Shown here in pieces: positions 41,090 to 50,867 of a stretch of 64,000 bases of DNA (positions within the stretch are counted from its first letter, which is position 1; each line of letters opens with the position of its first letter). The DNA comes from Cupriavidus sp. (GTDB lineage Bacteria > Pseudomonadota > Gammaproteobacteria > Burkholderiales > Burkholderiaceae), in NCBI GenBank assembly GCA_031181345.1, contig JAPSLC010000007.1:1-64000 (forward strand). The letters are read 5' to 3'. The position numbers and the translations under genes are program-made. The notes below the pieces were generated by a model. It searched no databases. It saw nothing but the letters and a program-made list of their open reading frames with translations, and was not told where the DNA came from.

Positions 41090-43315
41090 TCAGAAGTCCA
41101 CCGTCATGGCGACCTTGAAGGTGCGCGGGGCGCCCATCGTCAGATAGCCGCCGTATGCCGAGGCCCAATACGCCTTGCCGGCCACGTTCTCGATGCCGGC
41201 GCGCAGCGTGTAGCGCTGTTGCGCCGCCTTGAAGGTGTAGCGGGCGCCCACGTCGAAGCGGCGCCACGAGGGCAGGCTGACCCGGTTCGCCACGTCCAGA
41301 TACTGGCGTCCCGTCTGCAGATAGCGGCCCGATATGGTGAAGCCCGTCACGCCGGGGATGTCCCATTCCGCGCCGACATTGAGCGTGTAGTTCGGCACGC
41401 CAACGGCCTTGTTGCCATCGTTCGCCGGCGTGCCGGTACGGTTCAGCCTGGCGTCGATATAGGCCACGCCGGCCAGCAATCGGACGCCGGGCAGCGGTTC
41501 ACCGAAGCCGCTCAGTTCGATGCCTCGATTGCGCTGCTCTCCGACCATCGAATACACATTGCCCTGCAGGACGCCGGACGGCTGCTCGATCTGATAGACC
41601 GCCAGCGTGGTGCCGAACTTGCCGGCGTCCCACTTGACGCCAGCCTCGACCTGCTTGGACTTGATCGGCGGGAACATTTCGCCGCGGTTGGTCGCCGCAT
41701 TGGGCGCGGTCGGTCCTTGCGACAGGCCCTGAATGTAATTGGCATACAGCGAAACGTTCCGCACCGGCTTGACCACCAGGCCGAAGGCCGGCGACGTGGC
41801 CGAGTCGTCGTAGGTCGATTGCTGCGCGCCCGTATAGCTGTAGCCGCGCACGCTCAGGTTCTGCTGCCGCACGCCGGCGGTCAGCAGCACACGGTCGTCG
41901 AGGAAGGACAGCGTGTCCGACATGGCGAACCCGCTCAGGTTGGTCCTGCCCGTAACGCCGGGGTGCGCCATGTCGCCGCCGATCAGCGTGGTTGCCGGCC
42001 TTGGCGTCTGCACCGGGTCGTACAGGCCGGTGGCGAAACGGCCAGACATCTCGTAAGCGGTGCGCTTCACGGACTGCATGGCAGACCACGCCAGATTGAT
42101 CCGATGCTTGACCGGACCGGTATGGAAGGTGCCGCGCACGCCGACTTCCTCGGACGTGGTGTTCGACTTGTACGGCACCGTCAGCCGTGCCGCGGTCCCG
42201 ATGCCGCTGCCGTTCACCGTCAGCGAGGAGTAGTTGCCGAACTCGTTGGTGTGGTGCGCGCCGACCGCGAGATAGGTGGTCCAGTCGGGCGCCAGGTCGT
42301 ACTCGGCGCGCAGCGTGCCGTAGGTATCCTCCAGCATCGAATCGGTCCAGGCCTGCGCGAAGTTGGCGCGCGCCGACGGCACCGCGGGCAACGTGGTCCC
42401 GGTCAGCGACACCATGGGCCGGCCCTGTCGAATGGTCTGCTTCTGGTAACCGAAATCGCCCGAGACGCGCAGCTTGTCGCCCTGGTAGTCCAGGCCCGCA
42501 GTGAACAGCCGCTGCTGCCGGCGCTCGTCGTCGACGGCCGCTTCACCGCCGCGCGCCAGCGCGTTGATGCGCACGCCCCAGCGCTGGTCCTCGCCGAAGC
42601 GGCGGCCGATGTCGATATGGCCACCGGCCCGGCCCTGGCTGGTGTAGTCGATGGTTGCCTGGGTCAGCGGCTGGTACGGCGCGAACTTGGGAACGAGGTT
42701 GATGCCGCCGCCGATGCCGGAGCCAGTCGGCGTGACGCCGTTCAGGAAAGCGCTGGCGCCGCGGAAGACCTCGACCCGATCGAGTCCCTCGACCGCCACC
42801 AGCTGGCGCGGGCCGATGCCATACAGGCCGTTGTAGCCGAGGTCGTCGCCGTTCAGCTGAAAGCCGCGGACCACGAAGGTCTCGGAGAAATTGCCGAATC
42901 CCAGGCTGCTTCGCACGCCGGGATCGTTGGCAAGGACATCGGCGACCGTCCGCGCCTGCTGGTTCTGGATCGTCTCGGCCGTGTACGCGGTGATGCTGAA
43001 CGGCACGTCCATCATGTCCTGGTTGCCGAGGATGCCGAGCCGGCCGCCACGCGCCACTTGGCCGCCGGCATAGGCTGGAGGCGGCTGGTCGGGCGTCGAT
43101 TCCGCGCGGACGGTGACCTGGGGCAGCGTCTCGGCCGATTCCGCGGCCGTGGTGGAGGCGGCTTGCGCCTGGGCGGTCAGTGGCAGCGTGCCGGCGACCG
43201 CCATGGCGATCAGATGCGGGCGGAACCGGTGCGGGCGGCACTGGCGGGCCCACGCGGTGTGGCCGGCTGGAACTCGGGGCGATGGAACTCGGATGGGGAA
43301 GCGGAGGGCGGACAC
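41090..43315 (-). CDS. TonB-dependent siderophore receptor, second
   Basis: This 741-residue receptor has a long leader ending PLTAQAQA, a plug (about 70-210: MMDVPFSITAYTAETIQNQQARTVADVLANDPGVR, VVRGF, VEVFRGASAFLNGV) and a barrel ending VAMTVDF with the C-terminal Phe. It imports a ferric siderophore. The start is GTG 43315 without a clear ribosome site; no ATG gives a normal leader. A strong Fur box lies 30 bp upstream. It has no biosynthetic genes nearby and probably takes up a foreign siderophore. The LysR gene upstream on the same strand may regulate it. Confidence 0.92.
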   Translation of the reverse strand: MSALRFPIRVPSPRVPAGHTAWARQCRPHRFRPHLIAMAVAGTLPLTAQAQAASTTAAESAETLPQVTVRAESTPDQPPPAYAGGQVARGGRLGILGNQDMMDVPFSITAYTAETIQNQQARTVADVLANDPGVRSSLGFGNFSETFVVRGFQLNGDDLGYNGLYGIGPRQLVAVEGLDRVEVFRGASAFLNGVTPTGSGIGGGINLVPKFAPYQPLTQATIDYTSQGRAGGHIDIGRRFGEDQRWGVRINALARGGEAAVDDERRQQRLFTAGLDYQGDKLRVSGDFGYQKQTIRQGRPMVSLTGTTLPAVPSARANFAQAWTDSMLEDTYGTLRAEYDLAPDWTTYLAVGAHHTNEFGNYSSLTVNGSGIGTAARLTVPYKSNTTSEEVGVRGTFHTGPVKHRINLAWSAMQSVKRTAYEMSGRFATGLYDPVQTPRPATTLIGGDMAHPGVTGRTNLSGFAMSDTLSFLDDRVLLTAGVRQQNLSVRGYSYTGAQQSTYDDSATSPAFGLVVKPVRNVSLYANYIQGLSQGPTAPNAATNRGEMFPPIKSKQVEAGVKWDAGKFGTTLAVYQIEQPSGVLQGNVYSMVGEQRNRGIELSGFGEPLPGVRLLAGVAYIDARLNRTGTPANDGNKAVGVPNYTLNVGAEWDIPGVTGFTISGRYLQTGRQYLDVANRVSLPSWRRFDVGARYTFKAAQQRYTLRAGIENVAGKAYWASAYGGYLTMGAPRTFKVAMTVDF

Positions 43316-43344
43316 AGTGAGGCAATGTCGTATTGGAAGTGCAT

Positions 43345-43369
43345 AATGATAATCGTTTTCATTATCATT
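43345..43369. promoter_or_regulatory. Fur box upstream of second TonB receptor
   Basis: AATGATAAT and ATTATCATT are perfect 9-bp inverted arms around CGTTTTC. Both arms match Fur half-sites exactly. It lies 29 bp before the GTG start, in the 91-bp gap after the LysR gene. Confidence 0.82.
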
Positions 43370-43406
43370 TGTGCCGACAAAGCCGCGTTGCGCATGGGGT
43401 CGTGCC

Positions 43407-44342
43407 CTACTGCGTCCCGAATCCCTCCTTCAACGCCTCGCGCAGATAGTCCACCAGCAGCCGCACCGGCCGCGGCAGCAGGGGGCTGTAGGGCCGAATC
43501 GCGTAGATCGCATCGCCAAACGCGCCCGATGGCCGCCATCCGGGCAGTACCCGGACCAGCTTGCCTGCAGTCAGATCGGCCTGCGCGGTGAAGTCCGGCA
43601 CCAGCGCGATGCCCAGTCCGCCCAGTGCGGCATCGCGCAGCGCCTCGCTGTTGTCCGCCGCGAAATTCCCCCGGATGCCCACGCTCTGCCGCGCCGCACC
43701 GCCTCTGACCGGCTCGAAGCTCCAGGTCGGCTGCTCGCCGCGCCGAAAGTAATGCAGGCAGTTGTGCGCGGTCAGATCGGACGGCGAAGACGGTGTGCCG
43801 TGGCGCCGCAGATAGGCGCGCGTCGCCACCAGGACCGTGCCCGTGCGGCACAGCGTCCAGGCGATATGCGTATCCGGGGCCCGCGAGGCGTGGCGTACCG
43901 CCAGGTCGAAGCCCTCGCGCGCCAGCGAGGCGAAGCTGTCCGATAGCTCCAGCTCGACGCGGATCTGCGGATACATCGCCAGAAACGCCGGCAGCCGCGG
44001 CACGATCTGCTGGCGGCCCAGCGCCACCGGTGCCGTCATCCGCACCAGTCCGCGCGGTTCGCCGCCCATGTCCTTGACGTCGCCGAAGCTGCGCTCGATC
44101 GACTCGAACGGTATCCGCGTCGCGTCCACCAGCCGCTGGCCCGCCTCGGTCAGCCGCACGCTGCGGGTGGTGCGCTGCACCAGCGGGATGCCGGCGGCCC
44201 GTTCCAGCTCGGCGATGCGCTGGCTCATGGCGCCCTTGCTGATGCCCAGTTGCGTCGCCGCGGCGGTATAGCTGCCGACGTCGCCGAGCACCACCAGCGA
44301 GTGCAGATGCACCCACAGCGATTCGATCTTTTGCTTGTCCAT
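43407..44342 (-). CDS. LysR-family transcriptional regulator
   Basis: This 311-residue protein has an N-terminal winged HTH (about 12-70: LHSLVVLGDVGSYTAAATQLGISKGAMSQRIAELERAAGIPLVQRTTRSVRLTEAG) and a LysR substrate domain (about 95-300). It is transcribed away from mmsA, 126 bp apart, and towards the TonB receptor. LysR proteins usually control the divergent neighbour, so mmsA is the first candidate target. Confidence 0.92.
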   Translation of the reverse strand: MDKQKIESLWVHLHSLVVLGDVGSYTAAATQLGISKGAMSQRIAELERAAGIPLVQRTTRSVRLTEAGQRLVDATRIPFESIERSFGDVKDMGGEPRGLVRMTAPVALGRQQIVPRLPAFLAMYPQIRVELELSDSFASLAREGFDLAVRHASRAPDTHIAWTLCRTGTVLVATRAYLRRHGTPSSPSDLTAHNCLHYFRRGEQPTWSFEPVRGGAARQSVGIRGNFAADNSEALRDAALGGLGIALVPDFTAQADLTAGKLVRVLPGWRPSGAFGDAIYAIRPYSPLLPRPVRLLVDYLREALKEGFGTQ

Positions 44343-44356
44343 CGGGCGATTGTTTA

Positions 44357-44367
44357 GTTCATTGAAC
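44357..44367. promoter_or_regulatory. Small palindrome in the LysR-mmsA gap, candidate operator
   Basis: GTTCATTGAAC is an 11-bp perfect palindrome 15 bp before the LysR ATG. It fits a self-regulatory site for the divergent LysR gene. Evidence is symmetry and position only. Confidence 0.45.
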
Positions 44368-44468
44368 AGTGAGTCAAGCGTGGCGCTATTGAATGGGGCC
44401 GGCAGCGACGCCTAAACTGGGCCCATTCGATCCCATTGCCCCCATTCCAGAACTGCAAGGAGCCTGAG

Positions 44469-45989
44469 ATGACCCAAGCGCATGCCTATACCGACCGTGC
44501 CGACGTCGGCCACTACATCGGCGGCCAGCGTACGAGCGGCGGCAGCCAGCGCCGGCAGGACGTGTTCAATCCCGCCACCGGCGAAGCCGCGCGCCGGGTC
44601 CTGCTCGGTGAGGTCGCCGATGTCGACGCCGCCGTCGCCGCGGCCGCCGCTGCGTTCCCCGCCTGGGCCGACACGCCGCCGATCCGCCGCGCCCGCGTGA
44701 TGCAGCGCTTCCTGCAATTGATGAACCAGCATCGCGACACACTCGCGGCGATCATCACCGCCGAGCACGGCAAGGTCTTCTCCGACGCGCAGGGCGAAGT
44801 GATGCGCGGCATCGACGTGATCGAGTTCGCCTGCGGCATTCCGCAGCTGCTCAAGGGCGATTACACCGACCAGGTCAGCACCGGCATTGACAACTGGACC
44901 ATGCGCCAGCCGCTGGGCGTGGTGACCGGCATCACGCCGTTCAACTTCCCGTGCATGGTGCCGTGCTGGATGTTCCCGGTGGCGATCGCCGCCGGCAACA
45001 CCTTCGTGCTCAAGCCCAGCGAGCGCGATCCGAGCGCGAGCCTGTTCATGGCCGACCTGCTGGCCGAGGCGGGTTTGCCGGCCGGCGTGTTCAACGTCGT
45101 GCAGGGCGACAAGGTGGTCGTCGACGCGCTGATCGCGCACCCGGAAGTGAAGGCCGTCAGCTTCGTCGGCTCCACGCCGATCGCACAGGCGATCAGCGAG
45201 CGCGCCGCGCAATTCGGCAAGCGCGTGCAGGCACTGGGCGGTGCCAAGAACCATCTGGTGGTGATGCCCGATGCCGATCCAGAGATGGCCATCGACGCGC
45301 TGATCGGCGCGGCCTACGGCTCGGCCGGCGAACGCTGCATGGCGGTGTCGGTCGCGGTGCTGGTCGGCGATACCGCCGACCGCCTGATTCCGAAGCTGGC
45401 CGAACGCGCTCGCGCGCTGAAGATCGACAACGGCATGAATCCCGAAGCCGAAATGGGCCCCGTGGTCACGCGCCAGGCGCTGGAGCGCATCGAGGGCTAT
45501 ATCGGCCTGGGCGTGGAAGAGGGCGCGACCCTGGTGCTCGATGGCCGCGGCCATCGCGTGACGGGCCATGAAGGCGGCTTCTTCACCGGCGCCACGCTGT
45601 TCGACAACGTCACGCCCGAGATGCGCATCTACCGCGAGGAAATCTTTGGCCCGGTGCTGGCATGCGTCCGCGTCAAGGACTTCGCCGAGGCGGTCGAGCT
45701 GATCAACGCGCACGAGTTTGGCAACGGCGTGGCCTGCTACACCAGCGATGGCGGCATCGCCCGCGAATTCGCGCGCCGCATCCAGGTCGGCATGGTCGGC
45801 ATCAATGTGCCCATTCCCGTGCCGATGGCCTGGCATGGCTTCGGTGGCTGGAAGCGCAGCCTGTTCGGTGATACGCATGCCTACGGCGAAGAGGGCGTGC
45901 GCTTCTACACCAAGCAGAAGTCCGTGATGCAGCGCTGGCCGCAGAGCATCGGCAAGGGCGCGGAGTTCGCGATGCCGACGTCGAAGTAA
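44469..45989 (+). CDS. mmsA: CoA-acylating methylmalonate-semialdehyde dehydrogenase
   Basis: This 506-residue aldehyde dehydrogenase has NPATGE, the NAD-binding run PFNFPCMVP and [11 protein letters not shown], and the active Cys near 289 in the MmsA-specific context [11 protein letters not shown]. No general-base Glu of ordinary ALDHs is at GGAKNH, as in the CoA-acylating class. It turns malonate or methylmalonate semialdehyde into acetyl- or propionyl-CoA, in valine, inositol and beta-alanine breakdown. ATG 44469 has AAGGAG upstream. The usual mmsB partner is not next to it. Confidence 0.92.
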   Translation: MTQAHAYTDRADVGHYIGGQRTSGGSQRRQDVFNPATGEAARRVLLGEVADVDAAVAAAAAAFPAWADTPPIRRARVMQRFLQLMNQHRDTLAAIITAEHGKVFSDAQGEVMRGIDVIEFACGIPQLLKGDYTDQVSTGIDNWTMRQPLGVVTGITPFNFPCMVPCWMFPVAIAAGNTFVLKPSERDPSASLFMADLLAEAGLPAGVFNVVQGDKVVVDALIAHPEVKAVSFVGSTPIAQAISERAAQFGKRVQALGGAKNHLVVMPDADPEMAIDALIGAAYGSAGERCMAVSVAVLVGDTADRLIPKLAERARALKIDNGMNPEAEMGPVVTRQALERIEGYIGLGVEEGATLVLDGRGHRVTGHEGGFFTGATLFDNVTPEMRIYREEIFGPVLACVRVKDFAEAVELINAHEFGNGVACYTSDGGIAREFARRIQVGMVGINVPIPVPMAWHGFGGWKRSLFGDTHAYGEEGVRFYTKQKSVMQRWPQSIGKGAEFAMPTSK

Positions 45990-46024
45990 GGCGCGCCGGA
46001 ACGGCGACATACGGCGACATCCGG

Positions 46025-46067
46025 CGGCGCCGGCGGGGTCAATACCCGCCGGCGCCGCTTTTTTTTT
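46025..46067 (+). terminator. Rho-independent terminator after mmsA
   Basis: A 13-bp perfect stem (CGGCGCCGGCGGG / CCCGCCGGCGCCG) with a 7-nt loop is followed by nine T. It lies 36 bp after the mmsA stop. Confidence 0.92.
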
Positions 46068-46211
46068 GCCGAAGGTTTCAACGCCGGGACGCCGGTGCGG
46101 TGCCAAGGTTTTCCACCGTTGCCCTCGTTCAAGATAGCGAAACATGCGTGGCATATATGAAGCCCCGCGCGTTAGTTTGCACGTGCAAGTTCGCCTAAAG
46201 GGAGACAAACC

Positions 46212-47198
46212 ATGAATACGCGCAGGCGATGGCTGACCGCCATGCTGGCACTGACCGCTTCATCGATGGCTTCATCGATGGCGCTTGCCCAGGATAACGA
46301 AGGCTGGCCGAATCGCCCGGTCAAGCTGGTCGTTGCCAGTGCGGCCGGGGGCGGCACGGATACGCTCGCGCGCCTTCTTGCCGAGCAACTCGGCTCGGTG
46401 TTCGGCAAGCCGTTCGTGGTCGAGAACAAGCCCGGCGCGAACGGCTTGATTGCCAGCGAAACCGTGTCCGCCGCGAACCCGGACGGCTACACACTTCTGC
46501 TTACCTATGCCGGCGCGATGGTCGTCAACCCCGCGCTTTACACGCGAGCGCCGGATCCGCTCAAGCGTTTCGAGCCGATTGCGCAGATCGGCAGCTTCGG
46601 CAACCTGATGGTGGCCTCGCCCAAGGTGCCGGTCCACAACCTGAAGGAGCTCGTGGCCTATGCCAGGCAGCGCCCGGGCCAGCTCAGCTATGGATCGTGG
46701 GGCATGGGATCGGGTGGGCACCTGACCATGGAGAGCTTTCTGAAGAAGGCGAATCTCGACATGGTTCACGCGCCGTACAAGGGCACCGCCGCCGTGGCGA
46801 CGGACGTCCAGAGCGGTCTGTTGCCCGTCGGCTGGATCGACGTCAGCTCGCAGATCGGCCTTGTCAAAGCCGGCCGGCTGGTGCCGATCGCCGTCAGCGG
46901 CTCCAGTCGGTTGCCGCAGTTCCCGAATGTGCCGACCATGGGAGAGCAAGGCTATCCGTTCCCGACCACCAGCTGGTATGGCATGTTCGCGCCGGTGGGC
47001 ACACCCGCCGCGCTGGTGGATCGGTTGAACAAGGAGGTGGTGCGCGCCATCGCGACGCCGGCGTTTCGCGACCGCCTGACTGCGCTGAACCTCCCTGTCG
47101 CTCCAGCCCTGACGCCGGCGCAGTTCCGCAAAGTGGTCGCCGACGATACGGTGGCATGGCAACGCATTGCACAGGACGCCGGCGTCAAGCCGGAGTGA
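46212..47198 (+). CDS. Bug-family (TctC) tripartite transporter solute-binding protein
   Basis: This 328-residue periplasmic protein has a signal peptide (ending MALAQ) and the Bug fold markers WPNRPVKLVVASAAGGGTDTLARLLAEQL, VVENKPGANG, and YGMFAPVGTPAALVDRLN. Bug proteins bind small carboxylates and are very numerous in Cupriavidus and Bordetella. No TctA/TctB membrane genes are adjacent. ATG 46212 has AGGGAG upstream. It lies 6 bp before the CoA-transferase gene, so the two form an operon. Confidence 0.92.
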   Translation: MNTRRRWLTAMLALTASSMASSMALAQDNEGWPNRPVKLVVASAAGGGTDTLARLLAEQLGSVFGKPFVVENKPGANGLIASETVSAANPDGYTLLLTYAGAMVVNPALYTRAPDPLKRFEPIAQIGSFGNLMVASPKVPVHNLKELVAYARQRPGQLSYGSWGMGSGGHLTMESFLKKANLDMVHAPYKGTAAVATDVQSGLLPVGWIDVSSQIGLVKAGRLVPIAVSGSSRLPQFPNVPTMGEQGYPFPTTSWYGMFAPVGTPAALVDRLNKEVVRAIATPAFRDRLTALNLPVAPALTPAQFRKVVADDTVAWQRIAQDAGVKPE

Positions 47199-47204
47199 GA
47201 AGGC

Positions 47205-48398
47205 ATGCCATCCAAGAGTTCATTCGAAAGGAGCGGCCCGGATGCGGCCGTGTTGGCCGGACTGCGCGTCGTCGATTTCGGCCAATTCATCGCAGCGCCG
47301 TCGGCGGGTCAAATCCTGGCCGATCTGGGCGCCGACGTGATCAAGGTCGAGTCTCCAGGCGGCGATGCAAGCCGTCGCTCGGGCTGGCAGGCGGATGCCT
47401 GTGGCCCCATGTTTTCAGCTTATAACCGCGGCAAGCGTTCGATCGTCCTCGATCTGCGCCGCGCGGAGGATCGTGGCGTCGCGATGGATCTGGTGGGCCG
47501 CGCCGATGTGGTGCTGCAGAACTCCCGTCCAGGTGTGATGGAGAAGTACGGGCTTGGCGCCGAGCAGCTTCGGGGTGTCCTCCCCCGGCTTGTCTACGGC
47601 TCCGTCAACGGCTTCGGCGACAGTGGGCCGGCGGCGGAGCGTCCGGGCCTCGATATCGCCGCGCAGGCCGAAAGCGGAATGATGAGCATGAACGGGGATG
47701 CCCACGCCGATCCGACACGCGTGGGGTTCACGGTCGTCGATGTGCTGGCCGGCCGTACGCTGGCGACGGGCGTGCTCGCTGCGCTGGCGCGCCGTGGCAT
47801 CACCGGACAAGGTGCCCATGTCAAGGTGTCCCTGATCGACGTGGCAGCCGATGCGCTGAGCCAGCAATGGGCCGAATACCAACTGCTCGACGCGGCGCCG
47901 TCACGCTGCGGCAACGGCCAGCCGACGATGGCGCCGGCGGCGGATGTGCTACCGACTGCCGACGGTAGAATCGTGATCTCGGCCTATCTGCAGGAACACT
48001 TTGCCCGCTTGTGCGAATGCCTGGGACTGCCGGAACTCGCACAAGACCCACGCTTTCACGACAACGCCTCGCGCGTGGCGAATCGACCCGCCTTGCTCCG
48101 GATGCTTGCCGGCGCGTTGTCGGCGCTGACCACCGAGGAAGCTTGCCGAATGCTCAATGCCGCTGGCGTGGTCTGCGGCGCGGTGCGCGACCTGCACGAT
48201 GCCATCCAATACGCGCAGGCCACGACACCGGAACGAGTGATCAGCGTACCGTCGCCGGGCAACCGGACGCTGCGCATGCCGGCCTTGCCCATGACGATCG
48301 ACGATGGAAGGCCGCGCGATGCTGCGCTTCCCGATCTCGGCCAGCACACGGCCGAGATCCTTGCCGAACTGGACCGGCAGCAGGAAACGATGGCGTAA
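47205..48398 (+). CDS. Class III CoA-transferase (CaiB/BaiF family)
   Basis: This 397-residue protein has the family start LAGLRVVDFGQFIAAPSAGQILADLGADVIKVESP and the conserved catalytic Asp region (ERPGLDIAAQAESGMMSMNG, about 145-165). It moves CoA between organic acids. It is paired with a Bug protein, so it probably activates the acid that the Bug protein brings in. ATG 47205 follows GTGAGAAGG. A convergent LysR gene lies 31 bp beyond. Confidence 0.9.
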   Translation: MPSKSSFERSGPDAAVLAGLRVVDFGQFIAAPSAGQILADLGADVIKVESPGGDASRRSGWQADACGPMFSAYNRGKRSIVLDLRRAEDRGVAMDLVGRADVVLQNSRPGVMEKYGLGAEQLRGVLPRLVYGSVNGFGDSGPAAERPGLDIAAQAESGMMSMNGDAHADPTRVGFTVVDVLAGRTLATGVLAALARRGITGQGAHVKVSLIDVAADALSQQWAEYQLLDAAPSRCGNGQPTMAPAADVLPTADGRIVISAYLQEHFARLCECLGLPELAQDPRFHDNASRVANRPALLRMLAGALSALTTEEACRMLNAAGVVCGAVRDLHDAIQYAQATTPERVISVPSPGNRTLRMPALPMTIDDGRPRDAALPDLGQHTAEILAELDRQQETMA

Positions 48399-48429
48399 GT
48401 CGCTTCAAGCGAGCGCCTCGCGATGGATG

Positions 48430-49329
48430 TCACGCGGCGCTCGTTTGGCGTTTGGCTTCGTCCAACAGCCATCGCAAAAAGCTGGCAATGGCCGGCTTTT
48501 CCTCCGCCTTGGGCATGGTGACGGCGTAGTACGCAAATTCCGTCGGCCAAGGCCGATCCAGCGCAATTGCCAGCCGACCGCTGGCAATTTCCTCTCGCGC
48601 ATAGATATCGCGAACCAGCGCGATGCCCTGGCCGGCCTCGGCCGCGCGGATCAGCAGGAAATCGTCATCGAAAGCGGGACCCCGCTCGATGCGGGGATCG
48701 CTTTCCACGCCCAGCGCTTTCAGCCAAAGACGCCAGTCGGACCGGTCCGAATCCTGCAGCAACGGGTAGTCGAGGCAATCGATGGCATCACGGATTGGAG
48801 GGCCCTCGGCCAGCAGTTTTGGACATGCGACCGGAATCAATTCTGGTGCCATCAGATAGTGCGCGTCGAGTCCGGCGTAATTGCCCAGGCCATGCCGAAT
48901 GGCGATGTCGACGCGGTCCCGGCGCAAGTCGGCCAAGGCGGACGACGCTTCGACACGCACCTCGATATCCGGGTGCCGATCGGTAAATGTGCCCAGCCTT
49001 GGCACGAGCCACGATGCGGCGAAGGTCGGCACGGCACTGACCGTCAACGTCTGGCGCGCATTGATGGCGTCCAGCGTGGCAAGGCTCGCTTCGATCTGGT
49101 CGAACGCCCGCAACAGGGCCGGATGCACCTGTGCCCCCGCGGGCGTCAGTTCGACGCCGTAGCGGGTACGGCTGAAAAGGGTGACACCGGTACGTTCCTG
49201 CAACAGCTTCAATTGCTGGCTGACCGCGCCGGGCGTCACGCCCATCGCGTCCGCCGCGCGCTTGAGGCTGCCGTGCCGACCGGTTTCGACGAAGGCACGC
49301 AATGCCAGCAACGGGAGTACCGAGCCCAT
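48430..49329 (-). CDS. LysR-family regulator (GcvA-like)
   Basis: This 299-residue protein has the LysR HTH (about 5-62: LLALRAFVETGRHGSLKRAADAMGVTPGAVSQQLKLLQERTGVTLFSRT) and a GcvA-type substrate domain with a DFLL/VRDIYAREEI region. It converges on the CoA-transferase gene and diverges from the LLM oxidoreductase. The divergent flavin enzyme is the more likely direct target. Confidence 0.9.
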   Translation of the reverse strand: MGSVLPLLALRAFVETGRHGSLKRAADAMGVTPGAVSQQLKLLQERTGVTLFSRTRYGVELTPAGAQVHPALLRAFDQIEASLATLDAINARQTLTVSAVPTFAASWLVPRLGTFTDRHPDIEVRVEASSALADLRRDRVDIAIRHGLGNYAGLDAHYLMAPELIPVACPKLLAEGPPIRDAIDCLDYPLLQDSDRSDWRLWLKALGVESDPRIERGPAFDDDFLLIRAAEAGQGIALVRDIYAREEIASGRLAIALDRPWPTEFAYYAVTMPKAEEKPAIASFLRWLLDEAKRQTSAA

Positions 49330-49364
49330 GGATTCAGGTTTTCTATTGTGGTAGTTCGGGGGAA

Positions 49365-49401
49365 ATCGATTATGCCCAAGCGAATTGCCTGCGTAATCGA
49401 T
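49365..49401. promoter_or_regulatory. Inverted repeat in LysR-LLM gap, candidate operator
   Basis: ATCGATTA (49365-49372) and TAATCGAT (49394-49401) are perfect 8-bp inverted arms about 29 bp apart, 36 bp before the LysR start. LysR activators often bind two such half-sites. Confidence 0.45.
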
Positions 49402-49616
49402 ATAGGCGTTTGTGTGTTTAGTCTAGCTACTTTATAAGGGAAGGCAAGCGAAACGCCGGAACCTTGGTCAAGGTGACATCGTTTCGCGGCATCGGTTCCG
49501 GTAGGGGTCGATTCAAGAATTTAGATGACCTACATACACGGGGCAGATTAAATCGTTTCTTGTTGCAGCTGTTTCGCCATAGAGTTTTCTCTGTTTTGCC
49601 AATGAGGAAACAGCCG

Positions 49617-50672
49617 ATGACAACGAATCCTTTCACCGACGAGAATCTCCCCGCTATCGACATGCCAGGCGCCTCCGCGCCGGCATTCGCCATGCATGCG
49701 GGCTACCGTCGCATGTTCAGCCCCGATGCGCTGACGGTTGGGATCTTCCTGCCCTTGCGGTTCTATCAAGGCGACATGAGCGTCCTTTCCGGCCAGGCCG
49801 ATCTGGTGACAAAGATCGATCGTCTCGGCTTCGCCGCCGTGTGGGTCCGCGATGTACCGCTGTTCGACCCGAATTTCGGCGATGCGGGACAGGTATTCGA
49901 TCCCTTTACCTACCTTGCCTTTTTGGCGGCCGGCACCCGGCGCGTCGCACTGGCGACGGGAAGCGCGATCTTTACCTTGCGCCACCCGATCGACCTGGCA
50001 AAGGCCGCCACGACAATCGACCAGCTTTCCGGTGGGCGGCTGGTGCTTGGCATCGCGTCCGGAGACCGGCCGGTCGAGTTTCCGGCCTACGGCATCGATC
50101 ATGGTGGACGTGGCGAACGGTTTGCCGAGACGGTTGCCTACTTCCGGCAGCTGATGCACGGAGGACGGCTCGACATACGCTCATCGCTGGGACAGATGCG
50201 GAACGTCGAGCTGTTGCCTAAGCCCGTGTCGGGCGCGATTCCGCTGATCGTCACCGGCAGTTCGCGTCAGTCCCTGGAATGGGTCGGTCGATACGCGGAT
50301 GGATGGCTGACGTATCCCGGGCCGGCATACACCAGCGCCGGTCCGCAACGTCTGGCCGAAAAAATCCGCGCGTGGCGAGCGCTGATTCCCGATGGTGGCT
50401 TCCGGCCCCATATGACCAACGAATGGATCGAGCTGGTGGACGACCCGGACTATCCGCGCACACCGATGAACGGCGGGTTCATCCTGAAGACCGGCCGCAA
50501 GGGCCTGATCGATCTGCTTCAAGAGTGGAAAGCGGCTGGCGTCAACCATGCCGCGCTAGGTATCCAATTTTCGTCGCGTCCCGCCGCGGAGATCATCCAG
50601 GAGCTGGCCGAAGAGGTGCTGCCGTTGTTCCCTTCGCATGAAGGCCCGGAGCCAGCGAACGCCGATTGGTAG
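49617..50672 (+). CDS. LLM-class flavin-dependent oxidoreductase
   Basis: This 351-residue protein has the luciferase-like barrel pattern: VGIFLPLRFYQ, IDRLGFAAVWVRDVPLF, FDPFTYLAFLAAGTRRVALATG, TIDQLSGGRLVLGIASGDRPVEF and PLIVTGSSRQSLEWVGRYADGWLTYP. Members use FMNH2 to oxidise diverse substrates. ATG 49617 has GAGGAAA 8 nt upstream; ATG 49602 is the alternative, and the frame is open to 49464. The substrate is unknown. A LysR gene diverges from it. Confidence 0.88.
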   Translation: MTTNPFTDENLPAIDMPGASAPAFAMHAGYRRMFSPDALTVGIFLPLRFYQGDMSVLSGQADLVTKIDRLGFAAVWVRDVPLFDPNFGDAGQVFDPFTYLAFLAAGTRRVALATGSAIFTLRHPIDLAKAATTIDQLSGGRLVLGIASGDRPVEFPAYGIDHGGRGERFAETVAYFRQLMHGGRLDIRSSLGQMRNVELLPKPVSGAIPLIVTGSSRQSLEWVGRYADGWLTYPGPAYTSAGPQRLAEKIRAWRALIPDGGFRPHMTNEWIELVDDPDYPRTPMNGGFILKTGRKGLIDLLQEWKAAGVNHAALGIQFSSRPAAEIIQELAEEVLPLFPSHEGPEPANADW

Positions 50673-50837
50673 CAGGTCTGGGCGCCGCGCATCCATAACA
50701 ACGTTTTTGTCAGGGTTAATGCCCGCCGGCGCCGATGCTGGCAAAATCCGCACCGTGGCCCGTTGGGGCAAGCCTTGAACCTGCCGAATTGCTGAACTGC
50801 ATCGAGCAGGTTTTTTACTTCTTAATTTCGTACCGAT

Positions 50838-50867
50838 CGATATAAAACTAACCGATATAAGACTAAT
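50838..50867. repeat. Two 15-bp tandem repeats abutting an MFS start codon
   Basis: CGATATAAAACTAAC and CGATATAAGACTAAT differ at two positions. The second copy runs into the ATG at 50866. The copies could be operator half-sites or tandem -10 elements (TATAAA, TATAAG). Confidence 0.7.

Noticed and set aside
40925..43591. An 888-codon plus-strand frame
   Set aside because: It is antisense to the second TonB receptor; Arg/His-rich and without domains.
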